Shown: positions 45,015 to 56,800, counted from the first letter of the stretch. The stretch is DNA of 64,000 bases from Phocoena phocoena (GCF_963924675.1 NC_089220.1:118126697-118190696), one strand, 5' to 3'. The notes: generated by a model not told the origin, from the letters alone. A program made the numbers and translations.

Positions 45015-45590
45015 TCACCAACCCTTACTATCTTTTTAAAGAACCCATTTGGTGTCTTGAGCAGTGTGTCCAACAGAAATATAATGTGATGCATATGTGT
45101 AAAATTTTCTAATATCCACATTAAAAATGAGTAAAATGAAACAGGTGAAATTAACTTTAATGAATTTTTAAACCAACATGCCCCCAAATACTATCATTTC
45201 AACATGCAGTTAGTATAAAAATTATTAATGCAATATATTACCTCCTTTCTTAAAATACTGTAAAAATCCAGTATACAATTTACACTTACTGCAAATCTCA
45301 TTCAGACTAACCACATATCAATTGCTCTATGGCCACATGTGGCTAGTGGCTACTGTATTGGATAGTGCAGATCTGGAGGGCTGTAAAATTAAAAGGGCCC
45401 AGGGTGGGTTGGACCGTATAGTCTTCACATCAAACCCATGTTTCAGCAGCTATAGCCTACACCTCATTCTGCTTATATCCACTACCAAGTTGATGACAAC
45501 TGCCTCAAATCCTTGTCAGTGTGCCAAGGCTGCCACCAGTGTGTTATAAACACCCCATAAAACCAGACTGAGCATGGGATTAACCTCAGG
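45015..45590. other. Intergenic, nothing recognised
   Basis: A diverged DNA-transposon-like phrase ('attgctctatggccacatgtggctagtggctac') near 45,320 suggests a MER-type element, too degraded to name. Confidence 0.4.
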
Positions 45591-45594
45591 TTAT

Positions 45595-46110
45595 GTGTCA
45601 GTTAGGATACAGTCAAGAAAACATAATCTACCCTACGTTTTAAAAGAAGAGGGATTTTTAATTTTGGAAATTATACCAGTTGATGGAAGAGCTGAGAAAT
45701 TCAACAATAGATAGTGAGACAAACCACAGATTGGCAACATTACACAGCTGCTACCACTTGTAATGACGGAAGGAGACTAGAAGGAGGTGGTGTTGTCTGA
45801 AATTGGCACCACCCAAGAGTTAGACCATGGCAAGGATTTTGGACCATGAATGAAGGGACCGTTTGGTGAGAGCTGGAGATATGGAGAAAACATAGCTACT
45901 ATTGGAGATGTTGCCTGAGGAGGGAGGAGTAAGAGAGGGAAATACCCTGATTCTCCCTTCCTTCCACTCTCCAGTGTTCTGCCAGGGCCTCCCATTGGCC
46001 TAATCTATCTGGAAGCCCTTTGTCGAGGGATGCTAGGAAATGTAGTTCTCTGAGAGTTAGAGTGGAGCAGGGGAAGATCAGGGAACAGACCAAGAGCAAA
46101 CAGGCAAACA
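45595..46110. repeat. Unnamed old repeat, family shared with 52,200-52,490
   Basis: 'agagctggagatatggagaaaacatagctactattggagatg' here and 'ggagctggagccatggacaagatgtattaaccattggagatgg' near 52,260 are clearly homologous. Both are followed by 'tgcctgagg', so both are copies of one old interspersed repeat. Confidence 0.6.
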
Positions 46111-46249
46111 AAGTGTCACAGTCCACGCCTTTTGCTATTCATAATATTTACCACCTATATTACAACTTCATCCTTCTTTCTAGCAGGATGCAACTGTGGT
46201 TCACAAAAATGAAGATGCCCTCGTCATCTCTTCAGCATGGGTGAGGCAA

Positions 46250-48080
46250 GTCATCATTGCTCTTTTTAAGTCCAAGATCTCTAGGGAATTCACAGTCTTC
46301 CCCAGTAAACCATGGCTTCTCATGGTCTGGTGACATATGAACCAATTGGCAAAGTTAAATATCATTGACCTTTGTACAAAATAGCCTAGGAAAGGGAAAA
46401 AAGAAATAATCGGTAAATATTAATATATACATAACAAAAATATGCATAGCTGTTAATCATCTCTATAACCGGTCATAGGGCAGAGTTGATATTTATTACT
46501 TCCTTCTGTCACTATTTATTCCATGCTTCCCTTGTCCTTAGTCAATGATTTGGCTGGTGGTGGCTCTTTGCCTGGGTAGTGAGCCAAACCTTCATTCCTG
46601 AAGGATCCAAATCCTCAGTGGTCTTGCCTTTATTGGGTTCTTCCTTTAATCGTTTCTACTAGAGATGGAAAAACAAGGGATTCCCCAATGATTCCTTCTG
46701 GGTACCAGAATCCTCTCTGCCCTCATTGTGTGGCAGCAACTTAAATCGCCCTTGTTAGTTGGGACTGACCACTCCAACCAGTATTGTAACCTCTCCTCTG
46801 GCTATTGGTTTAGTGGCATGAGGACCCCAAAACAGTCAGGTATCAGTTTCAATTTCTCACTCAATTGGACCATTATTGTGTCCCCTCATGAAAGCACGCC
46901 TCCCTTGGGGCTGTAGCAGATGAGGTGGATGCCTCTGTCCATATCCCCTTGGTCCACCTGAGTCACCTGCAGCTGCAATAGAGGCTCCCTGCACAACGAC
47001 AGCTTCCCCCCTTCTCTAGTCTCTTCCTGTGAGTTTTTTCTCACACTCTGCCAAAGGAAAACAGCCCAGAAATGCAAGGGAGTTAATGTCCTTTAATTGG
47101 AGTTGGTGGGTATATGCCTTGCCTTCCTGTCCTCCAAAAGGACAATTCTGAAGCTTGTTCCATACTGTTTTTCAGAGGGATTTTGGTGAGATTGAGCTTC
47201 AGTTGCCCACAGTAATCACCTGCTCATCATCACACACCTTACTGGCTTTTTCTCCTTTCTCTGTCTCACTTTCCTCCCTTCACTACTTGTGCTTATTGGA
47301 ATCATCTTCCAGGTAAACTGCCTGCACCCAAGACCCTGTCTTAGGGCAAGAACCCAAACTAAGACAGGAACCAAGACCTCTAAACCAGTGGAATCTATGG
47401 CTGGGGAGAAGGGAAACTAAATTTTGTCAGAGGGTTATTAGGTGTAATAGCTTCTAGTACCTGGGTATTTTGGCTGTAAGAGAAACAGCACCATCTGTTG
47501 GTCACTGGCTCAAAACATAAACTCCATCCTGTTAAGATAGCACTGGACCTCACAGGGTGTGTTCCACAAGTAGTGCTGTAAGTATGAGTTCAGTAGGTTA
47601 TTCCATCAATCTACCAGATTAGATGTTCTCAGATGATGGGGTATGTGTAATATTAGTGAAATACAAGAGTCTGAGACAATTTCTCTTGTTTTCAAATGAG
47701 ATCCTTGGTGAGAAGCAATCTTGTATAGGACATCATGATAATGAGTCATGGAATCAGGACATTCCATAAGTCCACAAATGGTGTTGCTGGCAGAACCATT
47801 TTGGATAGGGAAAGAAGTATCTATTTCAGTGAGAACAAATTTCTGCCCCATTATGATGGAAGAGGTCCAATATAATCGGCATGCCCCCAGTGCACTGAGG
47901 AATGGTGCGATAGCAAGGGTTCAATGTTGGCTTCTGCTCTTGGCAGTCTGAGCTTTCTGCCTGGGAGAGGGAAGTCCATGTTGTTGAGCCATTATGCCTG
48001 CTGCCCTGGCTACTAGTACACAAGCCCAGTGAACAAGGACTCAGTGGCTGAATAATGAAGCTGCCCAACATCCACAAGAT
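46250..48080 (-). mobile_element. ERVL-class endogenous retrovirus remnant, antisense (integrase region)
   Basis: On the minus strand, 47,606-47,851 gives an 81-codon open stretch resembling a decayed ERVL integrase core, with short motifs such as VLTEIDT visible. Neighbouring text looks like more pol and LTR-like sequence. It is full of stops and small deletions and cannot be functional. The same element probably continues at 49,440-50,880 after younger insertions. Confidence 0.6.
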
Positions 48081-48114
48081 GGGTCACCTCCCTGATTATT
48101 AAGAGCTTTCTCTC

Positions 48115-49140
48115 TTTTCAAAACTTAATTAATTGAAGTATAGTTGATTTACAATATTGTGTTAGTTTCAGGTGTACAACAAAGTGATTCAGTTACATAT
48201 ATATATATACATTTTTCAGGTTCTTTTGCATTGTATGTTATTACAAGATATTGTATATAGTTTCCTGTGCTATACAGTAAATCCTTGTTGTTTATGGTAT
48301 ATCTACAAAGTAGTTTGTATCTGTATATTGTAGTTTGTATCTGCTAATCTCAAGCTCCTAATGTATCCTGCACCCCTCCCTTTCCCCTTTGGTAGCCATG
48401 TTTCATTTTCTATGTCTGTATTTCTGTTTTGTAAATAAATTCATTTGTATTATTTTTTATATTCCACATATAAGTGATATCATATGATATTTGTCTTTCT
48501 CTGCGTGACTTACTTCACTTAGCATGATAATCTCTAGGTCCATCCATGTTGCTGCAAATGGCAATATTTCATTCTTTTTTTTTTTTTTTTTGCGGTATGC
48601 GGGCCTCTCACTGTTGTGGCCTCTCCCGTTGCGGAGCACAGGCTCCGGACGCGCAGGCTCAGCGGCCATGGCTCACGGGCCCAGCCGCTCCACGGCACGT
48701 GGGATCTTCCGGGACCGGTGCACGAACCCGCATCCCCTGCATCGGCAGGCGGACTCTCAACCACTGCGCCAACAGGGAAGTCCTTCATTCTTTTTTATGG
48801 CGGAATAATATTCCATTGTATATACATACACCACATCTTCTTTATCCATTCATCTGTTGATGGACACTTAGGTTGCTTCCATGTCTTGGCTACTGTAAAT
48901 AGTGCTGCTATGAACATTGGGGTGCATGTATTTCGAATTATAGTTTTGTCTGGATGTATGCCCAGGAGTGGAATTGCTGGATAATACGGCAACTCTATTT
49001 TTAGCTTTTTTGAGGAGCCTCCTTACTGTTTTCCATAATGGCTACACCAACTTACGTTCCCACCAACAGTGTAGGAGGGTTCCCTTCTCTACACACCCTC
49101 TCCAGCATTTGTTATTTGTAGACTTTTTAACCTGAATTTT
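48115..49140 (-). mobile_element. L1 3' end, antisense, carrying a SINE
   Basis: 'attgaagtatagttgatttacaatattgtg', 'cctgtgctatacagtaaatccttgttg', 'cttcacttagcatgataatctctagg' and, after the SINE, 'ggcggaataatattccattg' to 'cacaccctctccagcatttgttatt' are one antisense L1 interrupted at 48,575-48,783. Confidence 0.87.
48575..48783 (-). mobile_element. CHR-2-like SINE inserted in the L1, antisense
   Basis: A T-tract then 'gcggtatgcgggcctctc' through 'ccaacagggaagtcc'. Exact duplication TTCATTCTTTTTT at 48,568-48,580 and 48,784-48,796. Confidence 0.93.
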
Positions 49141-49159
49141 TAAAAGTGAATTTTAAATA

Positions 49160-49380
49160 GATTCTTGACCTTGATCTTGACGTTTTGGGCTTGATAATTC
49201 TTGGTTGTGGGGAGGTGTCCTGTGCATTTCAAGTTGTTTAGCAGTGGCCTCTACCCACTAGATGTCAATAGCCACTAACTCCCTTACCTCCAGCTGTGAC
49301 AACCAAAAACATCTCCAGATATTGCCTGCCAAATGTTCAGTAGGGGACAAAATTGCCTCTGGTTGAGAACCACTGCTATA
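49160..49380 (+). mobile_element. MER20 DNA transposon, sense
   Basis: 'gataattcttggttgtggggaggtgtcctgtgc', 'agtggcctctacccactagatg', 'gtgacaaccaaaaacatctccagatattgcc' and 'ctggttgagaaccactg' are MER20 in sense. Confidence 0.88.
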
Positions 49381-49439
49381 CAGGGATATCGCAATATTCC
49401 CTTCATGGAATTTTTGTGTCTCTGGCATTCTTATGTCTT

Positions 49440-50880
49440 ACTAAGAATATTTGCTACTTCCTCTTCACCAAGCTAATCAACATGATATTATCAATGTAGT
49501 GGATCAGAGTGATGTTTTATGGGATGTCCAGATGATCAAGGTCCTTGTGGACTATACTGTGACAGAATTTGAGAGCTGACATGGCCCTGAAGTAAAACTG
49601 TAAAGGTCAGTCACTGTTCCTGACATGAAAATTTGTTGCTTCTGATTTTCTTTGCTAATTGATTTGAGGGAAAAATGATTTGCCAGATCAACAACTGCAT
49701 GCTACGTGGGCAGGATTATGTTGATTTGCCCCAGCAAAAATGCCATATCTGGATCAGAAGCTTCAAGTGAAGATACTGTCTCGTTTTTTTTTATTTTCAT
49801 TTGACAAATATTTATTGAGGCACCTATCACACATTCAACACTGTTCTAGGTACTAAGAATATATTTGTGAACAATCATGTATTTATATTTATCTATTAAC
49901 AAGGGTTAGAAATCTCCTGAGTAGAAGCTTGAATAATCCCAATCACTGTCTAGTTTTGCCACTGTCAAACACAGGAATTAAACAGAGGTGAGAAGAGAGT
50001 CATCACTTCTGCATCTATCAAATCTTAGATGGTGGCACCGATCCCTGCAGTTCCCACAGGTCTGTGGTATTGCTTTTGGCTTACCATTTTGTTAGGGAAG
50101 GGCAGTTCCAGGGGCTACTTGGCTCTGCCTACCAAAATAGTCCTCTCTGCAAGTTACAGGGAGCTAGTGCAGGAGATCTGCCAGTTGCCAAATATGTCTA
50201 GTCTAAATATACATTTAGGACCTGGTGAAATTACCTCAGCATGGGTCTACAGAACCCGCTGAGCCCTCTGTGTGATGGACTTGGATATAAATTTAATTTA
50301 TTATCTGATTACCCAAAGCCCTCAATCTATCCGGGGGCCCCCAAGGATTAGCATAAATTCAGATCAGTGTCTAATAATCCTTCAAAGTCTGGGTATGTCC
50401 CTTCCCTCAGTGCATGCTCATTCTATTAATAGCCACAGGTCCTTTGGGGAGAGGCTTGGAGAAATATTTATGGTATACAGTTGTGACAATGTCACAGTGT
50501 CCTTCCTCAAGAGAGCCCAGTTTCTCCTTCAATCACTGGGCCCTGGGTATGTGCCGTAACTGGGAACTAAATGAGAGGCTATGACTTCCTTTTGTGGCTA
50601 CTCAAGTCGGGTTTCTGTGTGCTAGAACTTTAGTTTTCCCAGTTGTGTCTATCAAGTAATACTTTAGTAGGTTACCCATCTATTTCATCCCTAGGGACCC
50701 TGTCATCAAGCTGGTACCCCCACAGACCCCTGAGGGCATTGCAGGGCTTTCAAGGATGCCCATGTTTCTCTCACTAATGTTTTCTCAGCGCGTTAGTGCC
50801 CTCTGTGCCCTTCCAGGAAGAATAGGAGGAGGGTGAGCAGGTTACACATAACACATTCACTCTAATATTCCCATCACCTT
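49440..50880 (-). mobile_element. ERVL-class remnant, antisense (upstream pol/protease region)
   Basis: About 1.4 kb that reads as degraded ERVL internal sequence in reverse. It probably belongs to the same provirus as 46,250-48,080, separated by the later L1 and the MER20. An L2-like phrase ('ttgacaaatatttattgaggcacctatc') at about 49,800-49,870 interrupts it. All frames are broken. Confidence 0.6.
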
Positions 50881-50884
50881 GACT

Positions 50885-51305
50885 CTTTCATATGTGACAC
50901 TGTGGCTTGACCTTTTTGTACAAGACTCTTTACATTTCTTTCTCCCCATTATGTGAGTGAAGTTCTGGCATCTCAGCTTCATTGAATGTAGGCCACTACT
51001 GAATCTTACTTTCAGTCAACCAAATCAGGCAAGCTGTTAGAAAGGCTCAGTTTAGCACATTAAAAGAAGAAGGATACCTGTGTTTAAATTTAACCTGACT
51101 CATCATTTTATTCTATCTTTTCTCATATAATACCAGTAGAATCTACTCGGGTATAGTTTTCCAGGTTATCGGTAATGTAAATATAAAAGACACTGTAATT
51201 GTTTGGGTGTATGAGTTTATTTATTTTCTGGAATATACCTTACAATTCTCTCCTGGGTCCCTGGATTTAAGTTTATTTTTTATTTATTAATTTTTTTATT
51301 AAAGA
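50885..51305. other. Intergenic, nothing recognised
   Basis: AT-rich, no nameable repeat or gene. Confidence 0.4.
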
Positions 51306-51309
51306 TTTT

Positions 51310-51479
51310 TTTAATGTGGACCATTTTTAAAGTCTTTATTGAATTTGTTACAATATTGCTTCTGTTTTGGGTTTTTGGCCGGGAGGCATGTGGGATCTTA
51401 GCTCCCTGACCAGGGATTGAACCCATGCCCCCTGCATTGGAAGGCAAAGTCTTAACCACCGGACCACCAGGGAAGTCCC
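51310..51479 (-). mobile_element. tRNA-Glu SINE, related short form, antisense
   Basis: 'aaagtctttattgaatttgttacaatattgcttctg', 'gaggcatgtgggatcttagctccctgaccagggattgaaccc' and 'cttaaccaccggaccaccagggaagtcc'. It is a different, older variant from the CHR-2-like copies. Confidence 0.8.
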
Positions 51480-51484
51480 CGGAT

Positions 51485-51950
51485 TTAACTTTAGAATTGG
51501 GTTTGGAGGTAATGGGGCGGGGGGCTAGGATTTAAGGGAGACTAGATATCTCTTTGCAAGGCAACTGCTGCATGTAGAATCTTTAAAAAAGGAAAAGTCA
51601 GTTTCCTTATAAAGGAGAGGGGGCACAGGGATATTTAGGGGGCTAGTTGGAAGTCACCTCAAATGTCCCCATCCTAAGTCACAGGGCCCTGCTAATTTCC
51701 AACTGATGTCCTAACTTTAAGGCAGTGACTTAGAAAGGCTGTGAGTTCAATGTCATTATACTCTAGCAACTTGGACAAATAAATTTGTTCTGATCCTCAG
51801 CCATGGTCTGTCCTTAAGTCATAAGAAATAAGAGATTCTCTACTACACTGTACAAGCTTTCTGGTTCTCTGATCACACCCTGAGCTGAGAGTTTAACGTC
51901 CTGAATTTAACATTTTTGTTCTCTAAGCTGCCTAATGCTTGTGTCTAGTG
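51485..51950. other. Intergenic, nothing recognised
   Basis: No nameable repeat or gene. Confidence 0.4.
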
Positions 51951-51991
51951 CTTGTCAGCCTACTCTGTAGTCCTTGTAATTATCATTACAG

Positions 51992-52149
51992 TAGCTCCAA
52001 ATTTTCTAATTTCCTTACCTTCATCTGGCACTTTATTTCAAGCAACCACAGATACTAATTCAAGCAATTACAGTACAATTGTCTGCCATGGATTACTAGA
52101 ATTTTATTTTCCACTCGTTGGAGGTGATAACAGCATTCAAATCAAACAG
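51992..52149 (+). other. Exon-like open segment with glycosylation-type motifs (orphan, weak)
   Basis: A modest acceptor (attatcattacag) ends at 51,991, and the donor CAG|GTGAGC is strong at 52,150. The 158 bases are open in one frame (2 leading bases plus 52 codons). The frame includes N-S-S and N-Y-S sequons and the string GLLEFYFPLVGGDNS. I do not recognise it. There is no evidence that it belongs with the segment at 41,116-41,244, and chance is possible. Confidence 0.2.
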
Positions 52150-52199
52150 GTGAGCAAATTAATCTGCTGGTGAACAATGGAAAGATGTGATGTTATCAG

Positions 52200-52490
52200 A
52201 ACCTCAAAGCCAAGGCTGTCAGGCAGAATCTAGAGCCATGGCAAGAGGTTCCCAGTTGGAGCTGGAGCCATGGACAAGATGTATTAACCATTGGAGATGG
52301 TGCCTGAGGGAGAGCAAGTGAGGGGAAATCTCTTGGCTTCACCTCTCCTACTGCCAAAAACAGAAAGAAGCAGAGAAGCCAGGGAATCCACCTGAGAGAA
52401 GCAAGAGAGACTGGTTTCGAAGGCCTCCACATTTCAATTCCAGTCTTACAGTAAACTCTACTTTTTACTGGGTTCTTGTTCCTAGTTTTC
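52200..52490. repeat. Unnamed old repeat, second copy of the 45.6-kb family
   Basis: Shares the 'gagctggagccatgga', 'accattggagatgg' and 'tgcctgaggg' segments with the copy at 45,595-46,110. Confidence 0.6.
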
Positions 52491-52779
52491 AAGGGGATCT
52501 AACTATCAGACTTTGAACAAAGTGTTTTGGAAGCCCAGTGGGGAGAGCAACCAAGCTTGCTGCAGCAGTGCAGGAAAGGATATCTGAGGTCCCAGAGGTG
52601 AGTGGGAGTCTGCCAGGTGGCAAAGAAGAGCAGGCGCATTCTGGAGGGAGTAGTGTGTCAGAAGTCAAGAGGTGGGAAAGGACAGGGCAGCTGAAGGAAA
52701 GGGGACAGTTACATAATAGTACCAACCTCATATATATATGTTGCGAGGCTAGATGAGAAAATAAACACTATAGCTGATA

Positions 52780-52985
52780 TAATTTGAGCTCTAACTATAG
52801 ACTAAGCTATTCTAAGTGCTTTCTAAAAATTGATTCATTTAATACTCACAAAAACCCATTGAGGTACATCTTACTGCTATATTTTACAGATGAGGAAAAT
52901 GAAGTTTAGAGAGTTTAGTAATTTTTTCAAGGTCACACAATTACATGATCTGACCCCAAAGTCAGAGTCTTAACTGCTATGGGAT
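52780..52985 (-). repeat. MIR SINE, antisense
   Basis: 'attcatttaatactcacaaaaacccattgaggtac', 'tattttacagatgaggaaaatgaag' and 'tcaaggtcacacaattac' in reverse MIR order. Confidence 0.88.
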
Positions 52986-53119
52986 ACCACAATTCTATAG
53001 TTTTATTGTATGTGATTTCTTTACATGGGTTAAATTTAGTCCATGCAAAGTGCTTCAGTGTAATGCCTGCCACATGGTAAACGCTCAATAAAAGATAAAT
53101 AACTCTATCTATTTTTATA

Positions 53120-53340
53120 GCATAATGATTCAAAGAGGAGCTTTGGAGTCAAACAGACCTGGGTTCAAATCCTGTCTCTGCCCCTTTCTAGCTGTTTGCT
53201 CTAGGAAAAGTAAGCCTAGGGACTTTGTTGATTTGTAAAGTGGGATAGATTACCTAATTCTCAGGGTTGCTGTCAGACAAAATGAGACCATATATAAATA
53301 TTGCCTTGCACATAGAAAATACTCAGGGAAAGATAGATAT
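53120..53340 (+). repeat. MIR SINE, sense
   Basis: 'gctttggagtcaaacagacctgggttcaaatcc', 'tctgcccctttctagctg' and 'ctcagggttgctgtcagac' in MIR order. A short MIR 3' scrap ('gcctgccacatggtaaacgctcaataaaag') lies just upstream at about 53,045-53,095. Confidence 0.85.
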
Positions 53341-53589
53341 TACTGTTATTCCAGTAGTAAGGAACAAATTGGACAAAGGTCCAGGATGGGGAGAGAAAGA
53401 GAGGAAGAAGTGAATTCCAGGGTCTCAACGTATTTTATTCTGTCTGGAGTATAGGGTGGTTGAGGGAATGGCCTGGAAATGAGCCTGGAGAGGTCAACAG
53501 GCCTGATCTTCATGGCCTGGTAGGCCATGTCAAGGAGGCTGGAGGGATAGTAGAGGCACTCACACAGCACATAGGACAGGTGTATCCTT

Positions 53590-53945
53590 TAGCACAGGCT
53601 AGGTTATGCTGCAGTAACAAATGTCCACACACATCTGAGTGGCTTACAAAGAAAAATGCTACAAGTCCTTTGGGGATCAGCTGTGGTTCTGTTCCATGTC
53701 ATCTTCACTCTGGAACCCAGGCTGATGGAACAACTTCTCTCTGAAACAGATTGCTAGTCTTGTGGCATACAAAAAGGAGACATGGTGAACCCACCAGCTG
53801 GTGCTTAAAGCTTCTGCTTGGAGTTGATCCTTCTTCTCAAATTTTATTGGCCAAAGCAAGTCACATGGTCAAACCTGCCACCAGTGGGGCTAAAGAAGGG
53901 GCATTTCATGGAGGGGCACCAGAGTATTTGTCAGAACAATAATAG
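53590..53945 (-). mobile_element. Old LTR-like repeat, same family as at 12.3 kb, antisense
   Basis: 'ggctaggttatgctgcagtaac', 'ggttctgttccatgtcatcttcactctggaacccaggctg' and 'caaagcaagtcacatggtcaa' mark a diverged, probably MaLR-class LTR. Confidence 0.5.
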
Positions 53946-53957
53946 GAACAGATTTTG

Positions 53958-54830
53958 TGCATAAAATAATGAGTGGGAACCCAATTTAAAAATAGGCAAA
54001 GGATTTGAATAGACATTTCTCTACAGACGTGCACAAATGGCCAATAAGCACATGAAAAGGTGCTGAACATCATTAGTCATTAGGGAAATACAAATCACAA
54101 TCACAGTGAAATACCACTTCACACCTACTAGGTTGGCTGTAATAAAAAAGACAGGCAATTCAAGTGTTGGAGAGGATATCAAGAAATTGGAAACTTCGTA
54201 TACTGCTGGTGGGAATGTAAAATGATACAGCTGGTTTTATAAATAGTCTGGCAGTTTTCCAAAAAGTTAAACATAGAGTTACCATATGACCCATCAATTC
54301 CACTCCTAGGTATTTATCCAAGAGAAATGAAAACATATGTCTACACAGAACTTGTACACAAATGTTCATAGCAGCATTATTCATAATAGCCCCCAAATGG
54401 AGGTAACCTAAATGTCCATCAACTGATGAATGGATAAATAATATGAGGTATATCCATACAATGGAATATTATTCAGCCATAAAAGGATTGACGTATTGAT
54501 ACATGTTATAATGTGGTTGTAGCTTGAAAAACATGCTAAGTGAAAGAAGCCAGTCACAAAATACCACATATTGCATGATTCCTTTTGCATAGAATGTCCA
54601 GAATAGGCAAATCTATATATGGAAAAAATAGATTAGTGGTTGTTTATGGCTGAGAGGAAGTGGGCAAGTGACTTTTAATGAGCATTGGGTTCGTTTTTGG
54701 GGTGATGAAAATGTCCTAAAATTGATTATAGTGACGGTTGCACAACTCTGTGAATGTACTAAACACCATTGAACACTTTGAGTGAACTGTGTAATAAATA
54801 AAATATCTCAAGCTGTTTTATATGTATATA
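53958..54830 (+). mobile_element. L1M LINE 3' end, sense
   Basis: 'ggcaaaggatttgaatagacatttctc', 'gccaataagcacatgaaaaggtgctgaacatc', 'gtttttggggtgatgaaaatgtcctaaaattgattatagtgacggttgcac' and a terminal A-rich zone give the full 3' order. Confidence 0.88.
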
Positions 54831-54869
54831 AGAAAGATGAGTGATTTTTGTTTTTGTCTTCTTGATTTC

Positions 54870-55320
54870 GAGAGGTTCAAGTGGAGATGACCAGGTAGTT
54901 AACCATGTGGCTCTGGAGCTCAAAGCAGAAATCAGGGCTGGAGATATATATTGGGAAATATAGGGGACAAAGATACTAACTGAATTTGAAAAGAAGCAAT
55001 CACCAGACAGAGTGTGTCCAGCTGGAAAAGAGAGGGCCTACACCTATCCCTGAGGGATACCAACATTTAAGGGGTGAGAGAAATAACAGGAGACTTCAAA
55101 AGAGGTGGAGAGGGAGTGGTTAGAGATGGAGAAGTGAGATCAAGAGAGTAAAAGTGGAAGGCAAAAAAAGAGTGTTTCCAAATGTAAGGAGTGTCAACTG
55201 ATTCAGAGAAATTAAGTTAGGTCATGATGATAACGCCCATAGGATCTGCAGTAGGGAGATCCCTAGTGACTTTGAAGAGTGGTTTTCATAAGGTGGTGGG
55301 GCAGAAACCGGAGGGCAGTA
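54870..55320. repeat. Ancient repeat, later part of the family seen at 181-960
   Basis: 'gaggttcaagtggagatgaccagg', 'gctctggagctcaaagcag', 'ggctggagatatatattggg' and 'ccctgagggataccaacatttaag' follow, in the same family, after the part present at the window start. Class unresolved. Confidence 0.45.
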
Positions 55321-55324
55321 ACAT

Positions 55325-55462
55325 GAGTATTTATTTATTTGGCTGTGCTGGGTCTTCATTGCTGCATGCGGGCTTTCTCTAGTTACAGAGAGTGGGACTA
55401 CTCTTTGTTGTGGTGAGCAGGCTTCTCATTGCGGTGGCTTCTCTTGTTGTGGAGCACAGGCT
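55325..55462 (-). mobile_element. CHR long-form SINE, 3' part only, antisense
   Basis: 'tttatttggctgtgctgggtcttcattgctgc' through 'cttctcttgttgtggagcacaggctc', where it stops without the tRNA-like head. It is truncated at the 5' end. Confidence 0.8.
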
Positions 55463-55469
55463 CTTTTAT

Positions 55470-56035
55470 TTCTTATTTCTTTTATCTCTTTTATTTCTTA
55501 AGTCCAAGCATCTAGAATAGCATCTGACATATAGTAGGTACTCAAAAAACACTTGTTAAATAAATGAACGAAAGAGCAAGTTTTCTAAGAAGGCAAGAGG
55601 GAAGAGGAGCCAGAACAGCCAACAATATGGTTCCTGCCCTCACAGTACTTACAGTCTAGTTGTGAAGTAGACTCCATTGGATTCCATAACTTCCTGCTCA
55701 TTGTGGGAAGCAAAGGAGAGGTAAAGGTAAAGAGAGTTTCTCAGATGTATGAAAAGTGATGGGGGAATATTCATGTGATAATTATGGTCTGCGTTGTTCA
55801 GAGCTCTAATTTAACACCGTTAAATTGTTAGGTCTTTGTACTTTGAGCCTTTCAAGCTTGGCGCCCAAGAGAAGCTGAATAAAGCTTTGCGGCAGAGAAT
55901 AAACTGTGTTCAGCTTAGGGCTGCTGCTTTTCTGAAGCGCTTTCAGTCACAGATTTTTGAGGCGTACTTCTAGGTCCTTTATCTATGGGACAGACTGTGG
56001 TGATAAGGGAGGCAGGGGGAAGGGGCTGATTCCGA
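55470..56035. other. Upstream flank of the second CpG island
   Basis: A short L2/MIR-like scrap at about 55,500-55,565 ('agaatagcatctgacatatagtaggtactcaaa') and unique sequence leading into the island. Confidence 0.45.
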
Positions 56036-56039
56036 AAGA

Positions 56040-56800
56040 CAGAGAGAGAACCGTGCGGCCAAAAGCGCGTGCAATCGCATAGCCTAGGAGGTGGAATAGC
56101 CAGCCACCTACAAGCAGCCGTGACCGGGCCACGAAGGGCGCCCACGCCCTGCCTCCCGCTTCGGCGGCCCATAGGCGGGAACCGGGCTGCGCTTGCGCGC
56201 GGACTGCCGAAGAGGGGAGCGGGGAGAGGCGCGGCTGCCGCTGGAAGTCACGTGGTGCAGCGGCCAGCCGCCCCGCCCCTGTGCAGCCGCCCCGCCCCCG
56301 CCCCGCCCCTTTCCCGGCGGGACGCTCGGAGCCGCGCTGAACTGCGCAGGGCGGTCAGGGGTGAGTGTCCGCGAGGGGCGCGCGTTGCACAGAGCTGGGC
56401 GGGCCTGGGCTGGGGTGCGGGCCGGCGGAATGCTTAGCGGGGGCCAAGGGGACAAAATGGCGGCGGGGTACGCCCTTTCACCCCCTCCCCTCACCTGGGA
56501 GTGGAAGCGGAGAAGGGCAGGGAACACTGCTGGGGGAGGGGAGCCGCGGCTACTCGGGAGGGCCTTGGGGTCCTCTGAGGAGGCCTGGGGGCGGGGGTGG
56601 GCAGGCTTTGGGCCTGCCCTGTGGACTCATCTCGGGGTGTGAGCGACAGGGGACTGCGCGCACCCCGCGGGCCGAGAGGTGGACAGGGGGGCTGCGTTAC
56701 TCCTCAGAGGGGCGGCCCGGTCCGAGGTTTCTGGAATATCTAAACTGCGAAGGGCTAGCGGAGGAGCCGCCCTCCCAGCCTTTCATTTGACAGGTGATCG
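56040..56800 (+). promoter_or_regulatory. SCAPER: CpG island, probable SCAPER promoter and untranslated exon 1
   Basis: A dense GC-rich block with an NRF1-like site (GCGCTTGCGC near 56,189), an E-box TCACGTG at 56,248-56,254, a cluster of CCCCGCCCC GC boxes at about 56,268-56,310 and a YY1-like AAAATGGCGGC near 56,455. No TATA box is seen. A strong splice donor, AGGG|GTGAGT at 56,361, fits the end of a short untranslated exon on the plus strand. The gene name comes only from the RCN2-SCAPER head-to-head order that I recall from human. No SCAPER protein sequence is visible, so its coding exons must lie beyond the window. Overlapping long frames in both strands here are an effect of base composition. 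Confidence 0.6.

Noticed and set aside
56069..56790. Open frames of 122-149 codons in the second CpG island
   Set aside because: They overlap each other on both strands, are composed of Gly/Arg/Pro/Ala as expected from base composition, and show no domain. A GTGAGT donor cuts through them.
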